From positions 124,001-188,000 of the forward strand of contig NZ_JAIMJA010000004.1 in the NCBI RefSeq assembly GCF_021295315.1: a stretch of DNA of 64,000 bases, in the 5' to 3' direction. Position 1 is the stretch's first letter. Each line of letters starts with the position of its first letter. Position numbers and translations under genes: made by a program. A model generated the notes under the pieces. That model was given only the letters and a program-made list of their open reading frames with translations. It had not been told where the DNA came from and did not search any database. Below, one piece after another: positions 1 through 8,952 of the stretch. This stretch comes from Motilimonas cestriensis (GTDB lineage: Bacteria; Pseudomonadota; Gammaproteobacteria; Enterobacterales; CBDFNC01).

Positions 1-177
1 AGATTGCTGCCAGGTTGGATGGCCAATTAAACAGTAAAAACCAAGTTGATCTGAACTAAAACTTAATTCAGGCTGCTGTGTTGCAAGGCTTAGGTTAGGC
101 CTGTCAATGAGGGTTAACTGTCGTGCTTGATTAACCCTAATTTTAGGGGACCCTGAAATGCCCACCATAGCATCCAT
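1..177 (-). CDS. N-terminal fragment of an unidentified protein, cut by the window edge
   Basis: An open frame of 59 codons runs from an ATG at 177 to the window edge without a stop. An AGGA Shine-Dalgarno motif lies 8 bases upstream of that ATG. A second in-frame ATG lies at 168. The peptide begins MDAMVGISGSP and contains FYCLIGHPTW near residue 48. The early MVGI and the LIGHPTW stretch faintly recall asparagine-synthase-type amidotransferases found in exopolysaccharide loci, but this is only a resemblance. It lies downstream of the VanZ-heparinase gene on the same strand, 165 bases away, so the two may be related in function. The reading frame is fairly secure; the function is not known. 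Confidence 0.5.
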   Translation of the reverse strand, partial: MDAMVGISGSPKIRVNQARQLTLIDRPNLSLATQQPELSFSSDQLGFYCLIGHPTWQQS

Positions 178-342
178 GCGCTTTTTCCTGCCAAATTGAA
201 CGTTTTTTAAGTGTAGTCAAAAATAATTTTGTTAGTGCAAATCTGTGTATTTTCATACTTTAGGTGGTGCGGTATAACACAACGAAAGTTCAGCAAGGTT
301 GAGCCTGTTGGAGCTGTCACTCCGGCCCGGCCAATGCGGGAG

Positions 343-3300
343 TTATTTCTTTATGTTCCAGATTTTCTCTTGTTGAGCCTGCCGTTGTTTTAGTGCGATT
401 TGTTGCGCGGTAATGGTTATGGATAACTGATAGTTGGCCCGTGACAGGTTGAGCTGGTGCTGATCTCGCTCTGTGGAAAATGTGTGCACTGTGGTGTTGG
501 GTTGATTAGTTAATTCGGGCTTGAGCACCACCAGAAATTCATCGTTAAGTTGTTGCTGTTCTGGGATTATCTCTAAGCGCCATTGACCCGGCTCAGGTTT
601 AGGTTGGCGCTGTTTGTTGATGATGGTGTTGATTTTTCCCGCTTCGTCGTAGTTTTTGCCATCGATGTAAAAGTCAAACCCCGGACCTCCTAAGGTGAGC
701 ACGTACGATTTTTGTGGTAGCAAGGGTGACACTCGTAAGTTTGCATCTTGTTGATGCTTATATTGGGGGTGGCTTGGTACTAGCCAGTCACCATTACTTT
801 GTTGGCGTGGCGCTTGATTGGTGTGAAGTAGCCAGCGTTTAGTGAACGCGCTATCACTGGCTTGCACCGCATCATACACAATGACACTATCTAAGAACTT
901 ATCATAAATAAATAGACGCTTGATGGCTTCTACTCTGCGGGTACGGGCTGAAAACTCACCGCGCCCTGATGCGGAATTGGTATAGGCAGGTGTGAGGTCG
1001 GCATATACTAAGACAAAATCGTCGGTTTGCAGTCGCTCTAACACCTTTGCGGTGTGATAAGTATCTTGCTGTTGTTGCCATTGTTTAAGGCTAACGGGGG
1101 CGGCGCTGCCCCAACCTGAGCCAATGCGCCGTTGTCCGCCATCATTGGCGATGTCGCGATCGGCTTGGCCTGATCTTTTCGCTGGCATTGGCTGGTTATC
1201 AGCTGGGTCGGTAACGGTCAGGGTGTTATGCGCAATGGTTTGATAGCTATAGTTTAAGTGGTGGTCAGCGCCATAGCCGGGACCGTAGAAGCCACTGTCG
1301 ATGGCAAGTGGACTACCTTTATAAAGGGTGAAACTGCCCTGGTCCAAATGTTGATGTGACCAATAATTATCACCGGCACGAAAATTGACCAAAGTGGCTT
1401 GTTCATCTTCACTACTGCGCGCGATTAAGTGACCTATACCGTCAAACCATTTAGCCCAAGGGATTGGCGCGGGTTGAGCCGCAGGAGTCATTTCCCCTGC
1501 GAGTGGCCCCCAAGGCCACGAGGTGGGAGCGAGATGTTTATGGCTGATCCTGACCAAACTGGCTTGGTGATCCAGCTCAAGGGCGAGGGCGAGCTGATCG
1601 GGTACGCCGCGATCGAAAAAGCGACCATCGCCCCAGCGAATCTGGCTGCCATCGGGCCGAATGCGATAGAGTAGAAAATCGGCAAAGCCGCGGATACTGG
1701 GCTCGTTAAAATAATCTTCACCAGTGGCTTTGCGCCACATAGCAGGCAGTTGATAGATGGCTTGGCCTATGCCTATCCCGACATATTCAGCGCCTTCATG
1801 CCAACCGCCATGTTGGCCCATTACTTGGCGCCAAACCGGTAATACCTGCTCTAGCCAAGTGTAAGCTGTAAAGGACATCACAGCATCAAACTCTGGCGAC
1901 TCTTGATAGCCAGCAATGGCGCAGGCCATTAAGGCTTGCAACGGGCTGTTATACAAATACACGTTATAGGGTGAAAGTTGCTCAGTAACAATATAGCTTT
2001 GGGTAAATTGGCAGCCTGCCAGTAATTTACCTTTTAGCTCAGTTAGTTGTTGTTCACTCCAGCGGCTATAAAGCCAGTCATAAGCAAGGGCTAGGGGTTT
2101 TACTTGTACATTACCGCGACCGCTGAACTCAAGCGCCATTAAGCTCTGATGCAGTTGCGCTAAATCCACTAATTCGGGGGCTAAATAAGCGAGCTGTACT
2201 TGGCTTTCTAATTTACCACGTTGACTAAGGATCGTCAGTGAGCGTAGGTATTGGCCATCATTTTTTAGCGTTACCATTTCTTTTGCCGTCGGAGCGGGTA
2301 GTCGAGGTCGCAAGGCATTAAATGTCTTCCCTTTAAACTGGTAGTTATTCGCTGATGCTTGTAGTGGTGCCGGGGGTTGGCTGAATTGATGAATACTGAG
2401 GATTGCCCCGATGAGCAGTAAGCACAAAGAAAAAACAGTGATAGGCCAATAGGGTACGCGGAGTTGTTGCTGGTGTTCTTGTCGGGTGTAACGATTGCGC
2501 CAAAAATGGACAATAAAAATCCAGCTAATACTAGCAATAATGGCATCGGTGATATCGGGATAACGACCCGGCTGTCCCACTTGTAGTGCTTCTAGAGCAA
2601 TAAAGAATAATGCAACCGCAAGGGCGCAAATAAGCTCTCGCTTTACAAACCAATCGGCATGATGCTGCATCGCGCAGAAAGCCAGCGCCAACACTGGCCA
2701 CACTACGTTAAACATGGTGGTGGCAAAGGCTAAGTTTTGCAGTTGGTAGAAAAAGGGCACCCAATTAAAGGCTTGTATCTCGCCAGTGCTGGGCATCAGC
2801 GCTTTAATTAATAGCCAAGCTAAAATGATGCCTGCCACTACTGAGTATTGTCGCTGACTCGTTTGCTGTTGCTGGCAAGCAAGTAGCAAAATGAAACTCG
2901 CACTGATACTGCCCAACACTAAATCTAAACTCAATGAATGATACAGAATAAAGGGGTGTAATAAGGTTAGGGCTAAGGGAAGCAGCCAAGCTAACCAGCG
3001 CTTATGCTCCAGTAAAATGGCGCGTAGTAGTAAGCCCATGATCAGGTGCTGCAGAAAAAAACTCACCAATTTGAATACGCTAAAATCGTATAATTGCGGT
3101 GCGAACAGTGGCTTAATACTCTGCAGCACGCCAAAAGGGCTGAGATTCGGTTGCAGTGGACTAAAGTAGCCAACGAGCATGCAAACTAGGCTCAATATGC
3201 CTAACAAGCTACTGGGGCTGTCGATAATATAGCGCTGATAGAAACGGTTTATTTTATCTAAGTAATCACTGTCTGGGTGGTAGCGAGCGGCAATTAAGCT

Positions 3301-4578
3301 GCCTAGGCCGCCACCCAAGGTGTTGAGTAATAAATCCAGCTGGGATGTGTTTCGTTCGGGTAAAAAATGCTGCAAGTACTCCAAGCTATAGCTAAGTAAA
3401 AATGCCCAAAGCAACACCCACAAATGGCGCTTGGCGGTGGCACCATAAAAATGTTGATGTAGCATAAAACCAAAAGGCAGGTAGATGATGCTGTTCACTA
3501 AAATGTCAGTACTGCTTAGCCCTGAAGGTTGACTGCTAAAAACTGAAAACAAGCTGGGCATTGTTATGCTTTGCCAGTGGCTAAAAGGATACAAGGTGCC
3601 GTAAGTAATTAAAATAGCGTATAAAACCAACGGCCAAGTACTAATGTGGACAAGGCGAGATGATGCTGCTGTCGATACGTCAGCAGAGTAATCAATGTTG
3701 TGAACACTGAGTTTACGTAACTGTACCAATCCCGTCATCAGCACTATATAGGGCAGCAGTGATAATAAGGTTATAAGTGCCATTGAAACTGATTGCTGAC
3801 GGTCAAATCCCAGCATAAAGCTCAAAGCAGAATACTGACTACCGTATTTTTCAATTTGGCTTGCTGTACTGAGCCAAATTAAGCCAAAGCTGACTAACCA
3901 AGTGAATAAGTAAATAAGCACTCGTCGCCCTAGGTGATTGGGCTGGCTAAGTAGATCGGCAGAAAGAAAAAGTACGAGCAGTGCAGAGGTGATACCAACT
4001 AGCCCAAAAGGCTGGTGCAGCAGTTCGGTAATATTGTCGGTGGCGGCAAAAGTAATAATTACAAGGTAACTAAAGCTGTAAATGAAAGGGCATAGCGCCA
4101 ACCAAAGCCATTTTAGCGGGTTGTTTAACGTGGCCAGCAGCCAACTAAGCTGTATTAGCCAAAGCCAAGCAAAAAACCGCATCATTAATTCGGTCTCCCA
4201 CGGCCACTGATAAATGGGATTACCTAAAATATCAAACAAGCTCTCAGCTGCTACTTGGCTACTTAGAATAAGCCACAGTAAGCCATGGCTTATCAGTAAG
4301 TAGCTGAGTATGCGGCCGATTGAGACGGAAGCACGTAACAAACTAATTGGGAATACAAAAATGAGGTAAAGGGCTATAACGAGCGCCAAACTTAAGCCAA
4401 TAATATTTGATTGTGAAATTAGCTCGTTGAGGTTTTTACCTAAAGGTAGGTAAGGCAAAAAAAACAATAGTGCAATGAATGCAACAAATAGTGGTAGTAG
4501 GTGCATTACCTGGTATCGAACCAGTGGCCAAAGTGGCGTTTTTGATTGAGGATAAGCTGGGTTGGGAGTCGGCTCCAT
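343..4578 (-). CDS. Large membrane protein: two VanZ-like domains fused to a heparinase II/III-like ectodomain
   Basis: This is a 1411-residue protein. I chose the ATG at 4578 because AAGGA lies 7 bases upstream; a GTG at 4593 is also possible. Residues 1-730 are mostly hydrophobic and hold many membrane segments. A VanZ-like unit lies near 320-440 (YGTLYPFSHW, then DILVNSIIYLPFGF and SLEYLQHFLPERNTSQLDLL). A second, more diverged one lies near 600-690 (FNVVWPVLALAF, EALQVGQPGRYPDITDAI). A last membrane segment near 705-730 leads into a hydrophilic ectodomain. Its first part resembles the helical toroid of polysaccharide lyases, and its second part is a heparinase II/III-like beta domain with SHQHLDQGSF (H1075) and the typical HNTLTV. 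Families of this type cleave uronic-acid polysaccharides by beta-elimination; the substrate here cannot be read. An exopolysaccharide-processing role is inference. Single-chain fusion with two VanZ-like units is unusual. Confidence 0.8.
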   Translation of the reverse strand: MEPTPNPAYPQSKTPLWPLVRYQVMHLLPLFVAFIALLFFLPYLPLGKNLNELISQSNIIGLSLALVIALYLIFVFPISLLRASVSIGRILSYLLISHGLLWLILSSQVAAESLFDILGNPIYQWPWETELMMRFFAWLWLIQLSWLLATLNNPLKWLWLALCPFIYSFSYLVIITFAATDNITELLHQPFGLVGITSALLVLFLSADLLSQPNHLGRRVLIYLFTWLVSFGLIWLSTASQIEKYGSQYSALSFMLGFDRQQSVSMALITLLSLLPYIVLMTGLVQLRKLSVHNIDYSADVSTAASSRLVHISTWPLVLYAILITYGTLYPFSHWQSITMPSLFSVFSSQPSGLSSTDILVNSIIYLPFGFMLHQHFYGATAKRHLWVLLWAFLLSYSLEYLQHFLPERNTSQLDLLLNTLGGGLGSLIAARYHPDSDYLDKINRFYQRYIIDSPSSLLGILSLVCMLVGYFSPLQPNLSPFGVLQSIKPLFAPQLYDFSVFKLVSFFLQHLIMGLLLRAILLEHKRWLAWLLPLALTLLHPFILYHSLSLDLVLGSISASFILLLACQQQQTSQRQYSVVAGIILAWLLIKALMPSTGEIQAFNWVPFFYQLQNLAFATTMFNVVWPVLALAFCAMQHHADWFVKRELICALAVALFFIALEALQVGQPGRYPDITDAIIASISWIFIVHFWRNRYTRQEHQQQLRVPYWPITVFSLCLLLIGAILSIHQFSQPPAPLQASANNYQFKGKTFNALRPRLPAPTAKEMVTLKNDGQYLRSLTILSQRGKLESQVQLAYLAPELVDLAQLHQSLMALEFSGRGNVQVKPLALAYDWLYSRWSEQQLTELKGKLLAGCQFTQSYIVTEQLSPYNVYLYNSPLQALMACAIAGYQESPEFDAVMSFTAYTWLEQVLPVWRQVMGQHGGWHEGAEYVGIGIGQAIYQLPAMWRKATGEDYFNEPSIRGFADFLLYRIRPDGSQIRWGDGRFFDRGVPDQLALALELDHQASLVRISHKHLAPTSWPWGPLAGEMTPAAQPAPIPWAKWFDGIGHLIARSSEDEQATLVNFRAGDNYWSHQHLDQGSFTLYKGSPLAIDSGFYGPGYGADHHLNYSYQTIAHNTLTVTDPADNQPMPAKRSGQADRDIANDGGQRRIGSGWGSAAPVSLKQWQQQQDTYHTAKVLERLQTDDFVLVYADLTPAYTNSASGRGEFSARTRRVEAIKRLFIYDKFLDSVIVYDAVQASDSAFTKRWLLHTNQAPRQQSNGDWLVPSHPQYKHQQDANLRVSPLLPQKSYVLTLGGPGFDFYIDGKNYDEAGKINTIINKQRQPKPEPGQWRLEIIPEQQQLNDEFLVVLKPELTNQPNTTVHTFSTERDQHQLNLSRANYQLSITITAQQIALKQRQAQQEKIWNIKK

Positions 4579-4701
4579 AAAGCATCCTTGCACAACAGAA
4601 AACAGCGTTGTAACAAGTCTAGTCAGTCTGGCGCTAATGGAGGGGAAATTTACTCAGTAGGAGGTTTGGTTGTGTGGCACTAGGTATTCAAATACCACAA
4701 C

Positions 4702-4900
4702 TTATCAGTTACGTGTTTTGTTAGCTTGATGAATGCGGCGTTAGTCGTTCAATACCAACGACTATTTATCAGCTTTATTAGTTATGCGTTTTGTTTGTTT
4801 GCTTGGTTATTTGATAAATGTGGCGTTAGTCGTTCAATGCCAACGACTATTAATCAGCTTAATCAGCTTAATCAGATTTATCAGTTATGCGTTTTGTTTG
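4702..4900. repeat. Imperfect direct repeats with two near-identical 8-bp-stem hairpins
   Basis: In the 590-base gap between the heparinase fusion and the cold-shock gene, a motif of the form TTATCAGTTATGCGTTTTG begins at 4702, 4775 and 4878 with small changes. Between copies sits GGCGTTAGTCGTT. Two hairpins, 4742-4764 and 4827-4849, share the identical perfect 8-bp stem TAGTCGTT/AACGACTA and 7-base loops CAATACC and CAATGCC. A short run of TAATCAGCT repeats follows at 4851-4875. An ORF crossing the plus strand here (4726-4914) is only the translation of these repeats. I see no gene in 4579-5168; its function is unknown. Confidence 0.7.
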
Positions 4901-5125
4901 ATCGGCGTATTTGATTGTTGTTTTACCGCACCATTGTGCGTTTGATAAAACCAAAAACGTTTTGTGCCAGTAGTTCTAGCCATAATGTTATCCAAAATAA
5001 TGTATGTGTAGCATAAGGGGAATTATTGAGAGTTTATCGACGGAAGACTTAGATACAACGGAGGACGTAGGTAAGAAGTGTTCGGAGCGTATAAATGAAA
5101 GCAATAAAAGTGTTAGTTGAAAATT

Positions 5126-5147
5126 AATGCTGGCCGAAACCAGCATT
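5126..5147 (-). terminator. Terminator of the cold-shock gene
   Basis: A perfect 8-bp stem (AATGCTGG/CCAGCATT) with a 6-base loop lies 21 bases after the cold-shock stop codon. On the minus strand it is followed by AATTTTC, a weak U-tract. Confidence 0.7.
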
Positions 5148-5168
5148 ATTACTAAGTAAGGGTTCTAA

Positions 5169-5378
5169 TTAAAGACCGATTACGTTAGCAGCTTGAGGGC
5201 CTTTTTGACCTTGCTCTAGGTCAAAAGAAACTTTTTGACCTTCAGCTAAAGTTTTGAAGCCTTCAGAAGCGATTGCGCGAAAATGTACGAATACGTCAGC
5301 GCCGCCGTTGTCTTGAGTGATAAATCCGAAACCTTTATCTTCGTTGAACCATTTAACGATACCAGTAGTGTTAGACAT
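5169..5378 (-). CDS. Cold-shock protein (CspA family)
   Basis: A 69-residue single OB-fold protein that binds single-stranded RNA and DNA and acts as an RNA chaperone in the cytoplasm. The RNP1 motif KGFGFITQ (residues 15-22) and RNP2 motif DVFVHF (28-33) are intact, and the length is that of CspA/CspD paralogues. The start is the ATG at 5378, with AGGAGA six bases upstream; the frame stays open 77 codons further, but that stretch is low-quality sequence within the leader. The upstream 360 bases are AT-rich and free of genes, which fits the long 5' leader typical of cold-inducible csp genes, though I cannot show cold induction. Which of the Csp paralogues this is cannot be decided from sequence alone. 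Confidence 0.95.
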   Translation of the reverse strand: MSNTTGIVKWFNEDKGFGFITQDNGGADVFVHFRAIASEGFKTLAEGQKVSFDLEQGQKGPQAANVIGL

Positions 5379-5741
5379 AATGTCTCCTAACTTTTTTATA
5401 AAATAATTTGCATAAAAATGCGTTGTAGTAGCCAGAAAATAATTATTTATGTGTTGCGAAAAGTATGAAAGGAAAGACTTCATGACACTAACTGTAATAC
5501 AGATGGAACGAAGGTTTCTAAAGCATAAAATTACGATGTTACATATAAACAAAGGACTGTCTGACAGGCCGAGAGCGACAATAACACAGTTAAATCTAAA
5601 GTAAACCAATATAATTTTATTTAATCAGATAAATTCTCTTTTATTTATCTAGAGTTATGGTTTTTTCTCATATGTTATCATGGTGATGCAGCTAGTTTTG
5701 TACTGTATTTGCGTGATTAAAAAATATTCAGGTGGCAAAAA
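5379..5741. other. Divergent, AT-rich intergenic region (csp leader and HD-gene promoter)
   Basis: No credible gene lies in these 363 bases. The csp-proximal half is probably transcribed as a 5' leader. An AT-rich inverted repeat AGATAAAT/ATTTATCT with an 8-base loop lies at 5627-5650, between the two divergent genes. No promoter could be placed with confidence. Confidence 0.4.
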
Positions 5742-6323
5742 GTGATTCAAGAAATTGAACAAGTATTAAGTTTTATGGTGGAAATTGAAAAGCTCAAAGA
5801 TGTGCACCGAAAAACCAAGCCCGTCGGGCTTGCGCGTTATGAAAACTCAGCAGAGCATAGCTGGCATGTATGTTTATCGGCCCTGATGCTACAACAATAC
5901 GCTAATCAGCCAGTGAATATTGATCGCGTTATTAAAATGCTGCTAATCCATGATTTAGGTGAAATTGACGCTGGCGATACCATTATTTATGCCACTGAAA
6001 CCCCCGAGAATAAAGCATTAGAGTTAGCGGGCATAAAGCGTGTGATGGCGTTGTTACCCGCGGGTCAAGCCGAGCAATACATCGAACTTTGGCTCGAGTT
6101 TGAGGCCGGAGCAAGTAATGATGCTCAGTTTGCTAAAGCCATCGATCGCGTGCCGCCGTTATTGCATAACTTGCACGGTGAGGGTCATAGCTGGAAAGCT
6201 AACAAGGTTACGAAAGAGCAAGTGTTTAAAGTAAATAGCCGAATTGCCAAAGGCAGTAAGCCGCTGTGGGAGCTGCTTGAAGAAAAGTTGCAAGCTGCAA
6301 TAGACGAGGGGCTACTCAAGTAA
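5742..6323 (+). CDS. HD-domain metal-dependent phosphohydrolase (YfbR/HDDC2-like)
   Basis: A 193-residue HD-superfamily protein. The metal ligands are visible as H39 (in SAEHSWHVCL), H70-D71 (in LLIHDLGEIDAGD) and D135 (in KAIDRVPPLL), the spacing expected for the superfamily. The sequence is closest in style to the YfbR / HDDC2 group, whose studied members are 5'-deoxynucleotidases, but this substrate is inferred. The start is a GTG at 5742 preceded by AGGTGG. It stands alone between the cold-shock gene (divergent) and the antiporter gene 183 bases downstream. Cytoplasmic; no membrane segment or signal peptide. Confidence 0.85.
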   Translation: MIQEIEQVLSFMVEIEKLKDVHRKTKPVGLARYENSAEHSWHVCLSALMLQQYANQPVNIDRVIKMLLIHDLGEIDAGDTIIYATETPENKALELAGIKRVMALLPAGQAEQYIELWLEFEAGASNDAQFAKAIDRVPPLLHNLHGEGHSWKANKVTKEQVFKVNSRIAKGSKPLWELLEEKLQAAIDEGLLK

Positions 6324-6506
6324 CCCTCTCTGGCCAAAGCCGGCGCATGCGTTAATTTATCACTTTTTTTAATATTCACCGTCTGCCCCTGCCTGAAATA
6401 GTACATTTGGCTGACTGATACGCTTTGGATCTCAAACAGATGACAGCTAACTGAGGTTAGACTGCTATGCTCAATGTTATGAGCAAGTTCAACGGTTTGT
6501 ACCTCT

Positions 6507-8933
6507 ATGGCTGAAGACACCAGTGTGTTAGTGCTGCTGTTTGTTATTTCCGCATTGTTAGTTGGAGCATTGCTGAAGTCGTGCTCGCGTTTTATTCCGG
6601 TTCCTTACAGTGTGGCTTTGTTGATTATTGGGTTGGGGGCAGGCTTAGCAGGGCGTGACTCAGCCATGAGTAGTATTGAACAGGCGGTGCACAATCTTGC
6701 TAGCATCGAGCCGCACCTTATTTTATTACTATTTTTACCCACCTTAATTTTCGAGTCCGCTTTCTCATTAGAGCCTCATTTATTTAAGCGAATGTTCAGT
6801 CAGATTGCTATTTTAGCCGTGCCGGGCATGTTGCTAAGCACCTTATTAACCGGGGCCTTGGCTTATTATTTGTTTCCTTGGCAGTGGTCATGGACGATAT
6901 GCTTACTATTCGGCGCTTTAATCAGTGCGACCGATCCGGTTGCGGTTGTAGCTTTACTCAAAGAGGTAAGTTCACGAAAGCGTTTGGAAATCTTAATCGA
7001 AGGTGAATCGCTTCTTAATGACGGCACTGCCATTGTACTGTTTGCCTTGTTTTATGGCTTGTTGAGTCAAGGTGGCGGTAGCTTTAGTATTATTGAATTC
7101 TCGGGCAGTTTTATCTACGTAGTTGTTCTGGGCTTTTTCATTGGCATCGTAATTGGGGCCTTGGTATTACTTTGGATTGCTAAGTTATTCAATCAACTGA
7201 CGACTGAAATTACACTAACCATCGCGGCAGCGTACCTAGCTTACTATATTGCTGAAAATGTATTACATGCTTCTGGAGTCGTTGCCGTGGTGAGCTTGGG
7301 AGTGATGTTAGCCGCTCTTGGTCGGACTAAAATTTCACCCGAAGTGGCTGACTTTCTTCATCATTTTTGGCAAATGATGGCCCATGTGGCGAATACCCTA
7401 ATTTTTATTCTGGTCGGGCTTATTATTGCAGTTCGGATTCGGCTTGATGTGGTGGACTGGTGGTTCAATTTGCTACTGCTATACATTGGCATTCAATTGA
7501 TCCGCGCCTTGTGTGTGATTATTTTGATGCCACTGCTTTCAAGGTTTGGTATTGGTATTAACCGTGACAAGGCGGTGGTGTTGATTTGGGGAGGATTAAG
7601 GGGGGCTGTTTCGCTGGCATTGGCCTTGATTATTGCTCAAGATAGTTTATTGCCCAAAGAGTTGGGCGATCAGGTGTTATTTTTAACCGCGGGTATTGTG
7701 GTGATGACCATCGTGATTAACTCTTCTTCGATGCGCTGGGTATTAGCGAAATTAAAGCTAGATCAATTGCCTGCGGCGCAGCAGCTTACGGTTGAGAAGG
7801 TTAAGTATTCGGTGAAACAAGAGCTGTTATTGGCTATTCCTACCTTAAAGAAAAATGAATTTTTACAGCGGGCTAATTGGGAGAAACTGATTGGTGATTA
7901 TGAAAAAATACCGCCACCAAAGACCGAGCAAACCCTAGACTCATCTATTGCATTTCGTCGCCGCATACTAGAAGCCGAACGTAAGTTTTATTGGAGCCAG
8001 TTTGCCAATGGTGAACAAACAGGGACCGCAACTGAGCATTTGGTGGACGCGGTGGAAAAAGCGCTGGACGGTGAGCCAAAGTTAGCGCCTCGCGATTCCT
8101 TGCTTCGTTTATGGCGTACGCCTTGGATTGTATTGTTTTGCAGTCGCTATCCATTGCTAAATCGAGTGGCATTGCATTTTGCTTTTGAGCGACTTGCGCT
8201 GAGTTATGATACGGCCCGATCTTTTGTTCAAGCCCAGGAAGAGATTATTCCCTATGTAGCTTCCTTAGCGCCTAGCGATGCAGACAAGGAAGCAGTATTA
8301 GCCGAAATTGAGCAAAATAAAAAAGCCACACGGCGACGCATTGAAGAGCTTAGAGATTGCTTTCCGGATATTTCTTACAGCTTAGAAACGCACACTGCGC
8401 ACCGTTTAATGCTTAATTTAGAGCGGGCGCATATTGAGACTTTGGTAAATGAAGGGGTGCTGGCTAATAATGAAGCAGAGAAATTAGTAACAGAATTAGA
8501 GCGGCAATTAGCCGGCTTGCGCAAACAGCCGAATATGGTATCGGCGAAATTAATATCAGAAATACTCTCTACTTTGGCTTGGGCTGAGGGCTTAAAGCCG
8601 AGTACGTTAGATCAACTTGGTAAAATAGCGATTAGACAAATTTTTAACAGTGGTGAATTGCTTTATAAACAGCACACTAAGGCCCAGTTGATCGGTGTGA
8701 TTATTCGCGGGCAAGTTGAGCGACAGTCAGTCGAGCATGAAATAGTGGTTAGTCGGGCCGACATAATCGGCACTTATGGCTTATTGTCGGGGCGTTATAA
8801 CGACAGTGCCAAGGCTGTGACACCCGTTGAACTGCTTTGGTTTGATATTACTAAGCTAAGGCACATTATTGCACGTGATCTTGCCCTTGCTCAGGTCATA
8901 GAACAGCAATTGCATCAAGAATTAACACCTTGA
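6507..8933 (+). CDS. CPA1-type Na+/H+ antiporter with a C-terminal cyclic-nucleotide-binding-like domain
   Basis: An 808-residue inner-membrane protein. Residues 1-415 form the cation/proton antiporter domain with about a dozen hydrophobic segments; SATDPVAVVALLKE (about residue 140) and EGESLLNDGTAI, with the ND pair near 171-172, are hallmark NhaP/SOS1-type motifs. Residues 430-680 are a long hydrophilic, largely helical cytoplasmic region. Residues 685-800 (IFNSGELLYKQHTKAQLIGVIIRGQVE, then GTYGLLSGRYNDSAKAVTPVELLWFD) have the layout of a cNMP-binding beta-roll, as in SOS1-like exchangers. Family knowledge suggests Na+ (or K+) for H+ exchange in pH and salt homeostasis. The arginine-containing phosphate-binding cassette is not clear, so ligand binding is uncertain. 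Confidence 0.88.
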   Translation: MAEDTSVLVLLFVISALLVGALLKSCSRFIPVPYSVALLIIGLGAGLAGRDSAMSSIEQAVHNLASIEPHLILLLFLPTLIFESAFSLEPHLFKRMFSQIAILAVPGMLLSTLLTGALAYYLFPWQWSWTICLLFGALISATDPVAVVALLKEVSSRKRLEILIEGESLLNDGTAIVLFALFYGLLSQGGGSFSIIEFSGSFIYVVVLGFFIGIVIGALVLLWIAKLFNQLTTEITLTIAAAYLAYYIAENVLHASGVVAVVSLGVMLAALGRTKISPEVADFLHHFWQMMAHVANTLIFILVGLIIAVRIRLDVVDWWFNLLLLYIGIQLIRALCVIILMPLLSRFGIGINRDKAVVLIWGGLRGAVSLALALIIAQDSLLPKELGDQVLFLTAGIVVMTIVINSSSMRWVLAKLKLDQLPAAQQLTVEKVKYSVKQELLLAIPTLKKNEFLQRANWEKLIGDYEKIPPPKTEQTLDSSIAFRRRILEAERKFYWSQFANGEQTGTATEHLVDAVEKALDGEPKLAPRDSLLRLWRTPWIVLFCSRYPLLNRVALHFAFERLALSYDTARSFVQAQEEIIPYVASLAPSDADKEAVLAEIEQNKKATRRRIEELRDCFPDISYSLETHTAHRLMLNLERAHIETLVNEGVLANNEAEKLVTELERQLAGLRKQPNMVSAKLISEILSTLAWAEGLKPSTLDQLGKIAIRQIFNSGELLYKQHTKAQLIGVIIRGQVERQSVEHEIVVSRADIIGTYGLLSGRYNDSAKAVTPVELLWFDITKLRHIIARDLALAQVIEQQLHQELTP

Positions 8934-8952
8934 GCCCTCAATGTTGGGAATG

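Noticed and set aside
300-342. Possible terminator (ACTCC...GGAGT) after the VanZ-heparinase gene
   Set aside because: The stem is interrupted and no T-run follows on the minus strand.
4702-4900. Possible integron attC sites (GTTATGC and GTTAGTC motifs)
   Set aside because: The motifs do not match the GTTRRRY/RYYYAAC cores in paired order, and there is no integrase or cassette gene nearby.
4726-4914. 62-codon plus-strand frame in the repeat region
   Set aside because: It is made of the repeats themselves, has no ribosome-binding site and no protein-like composition.
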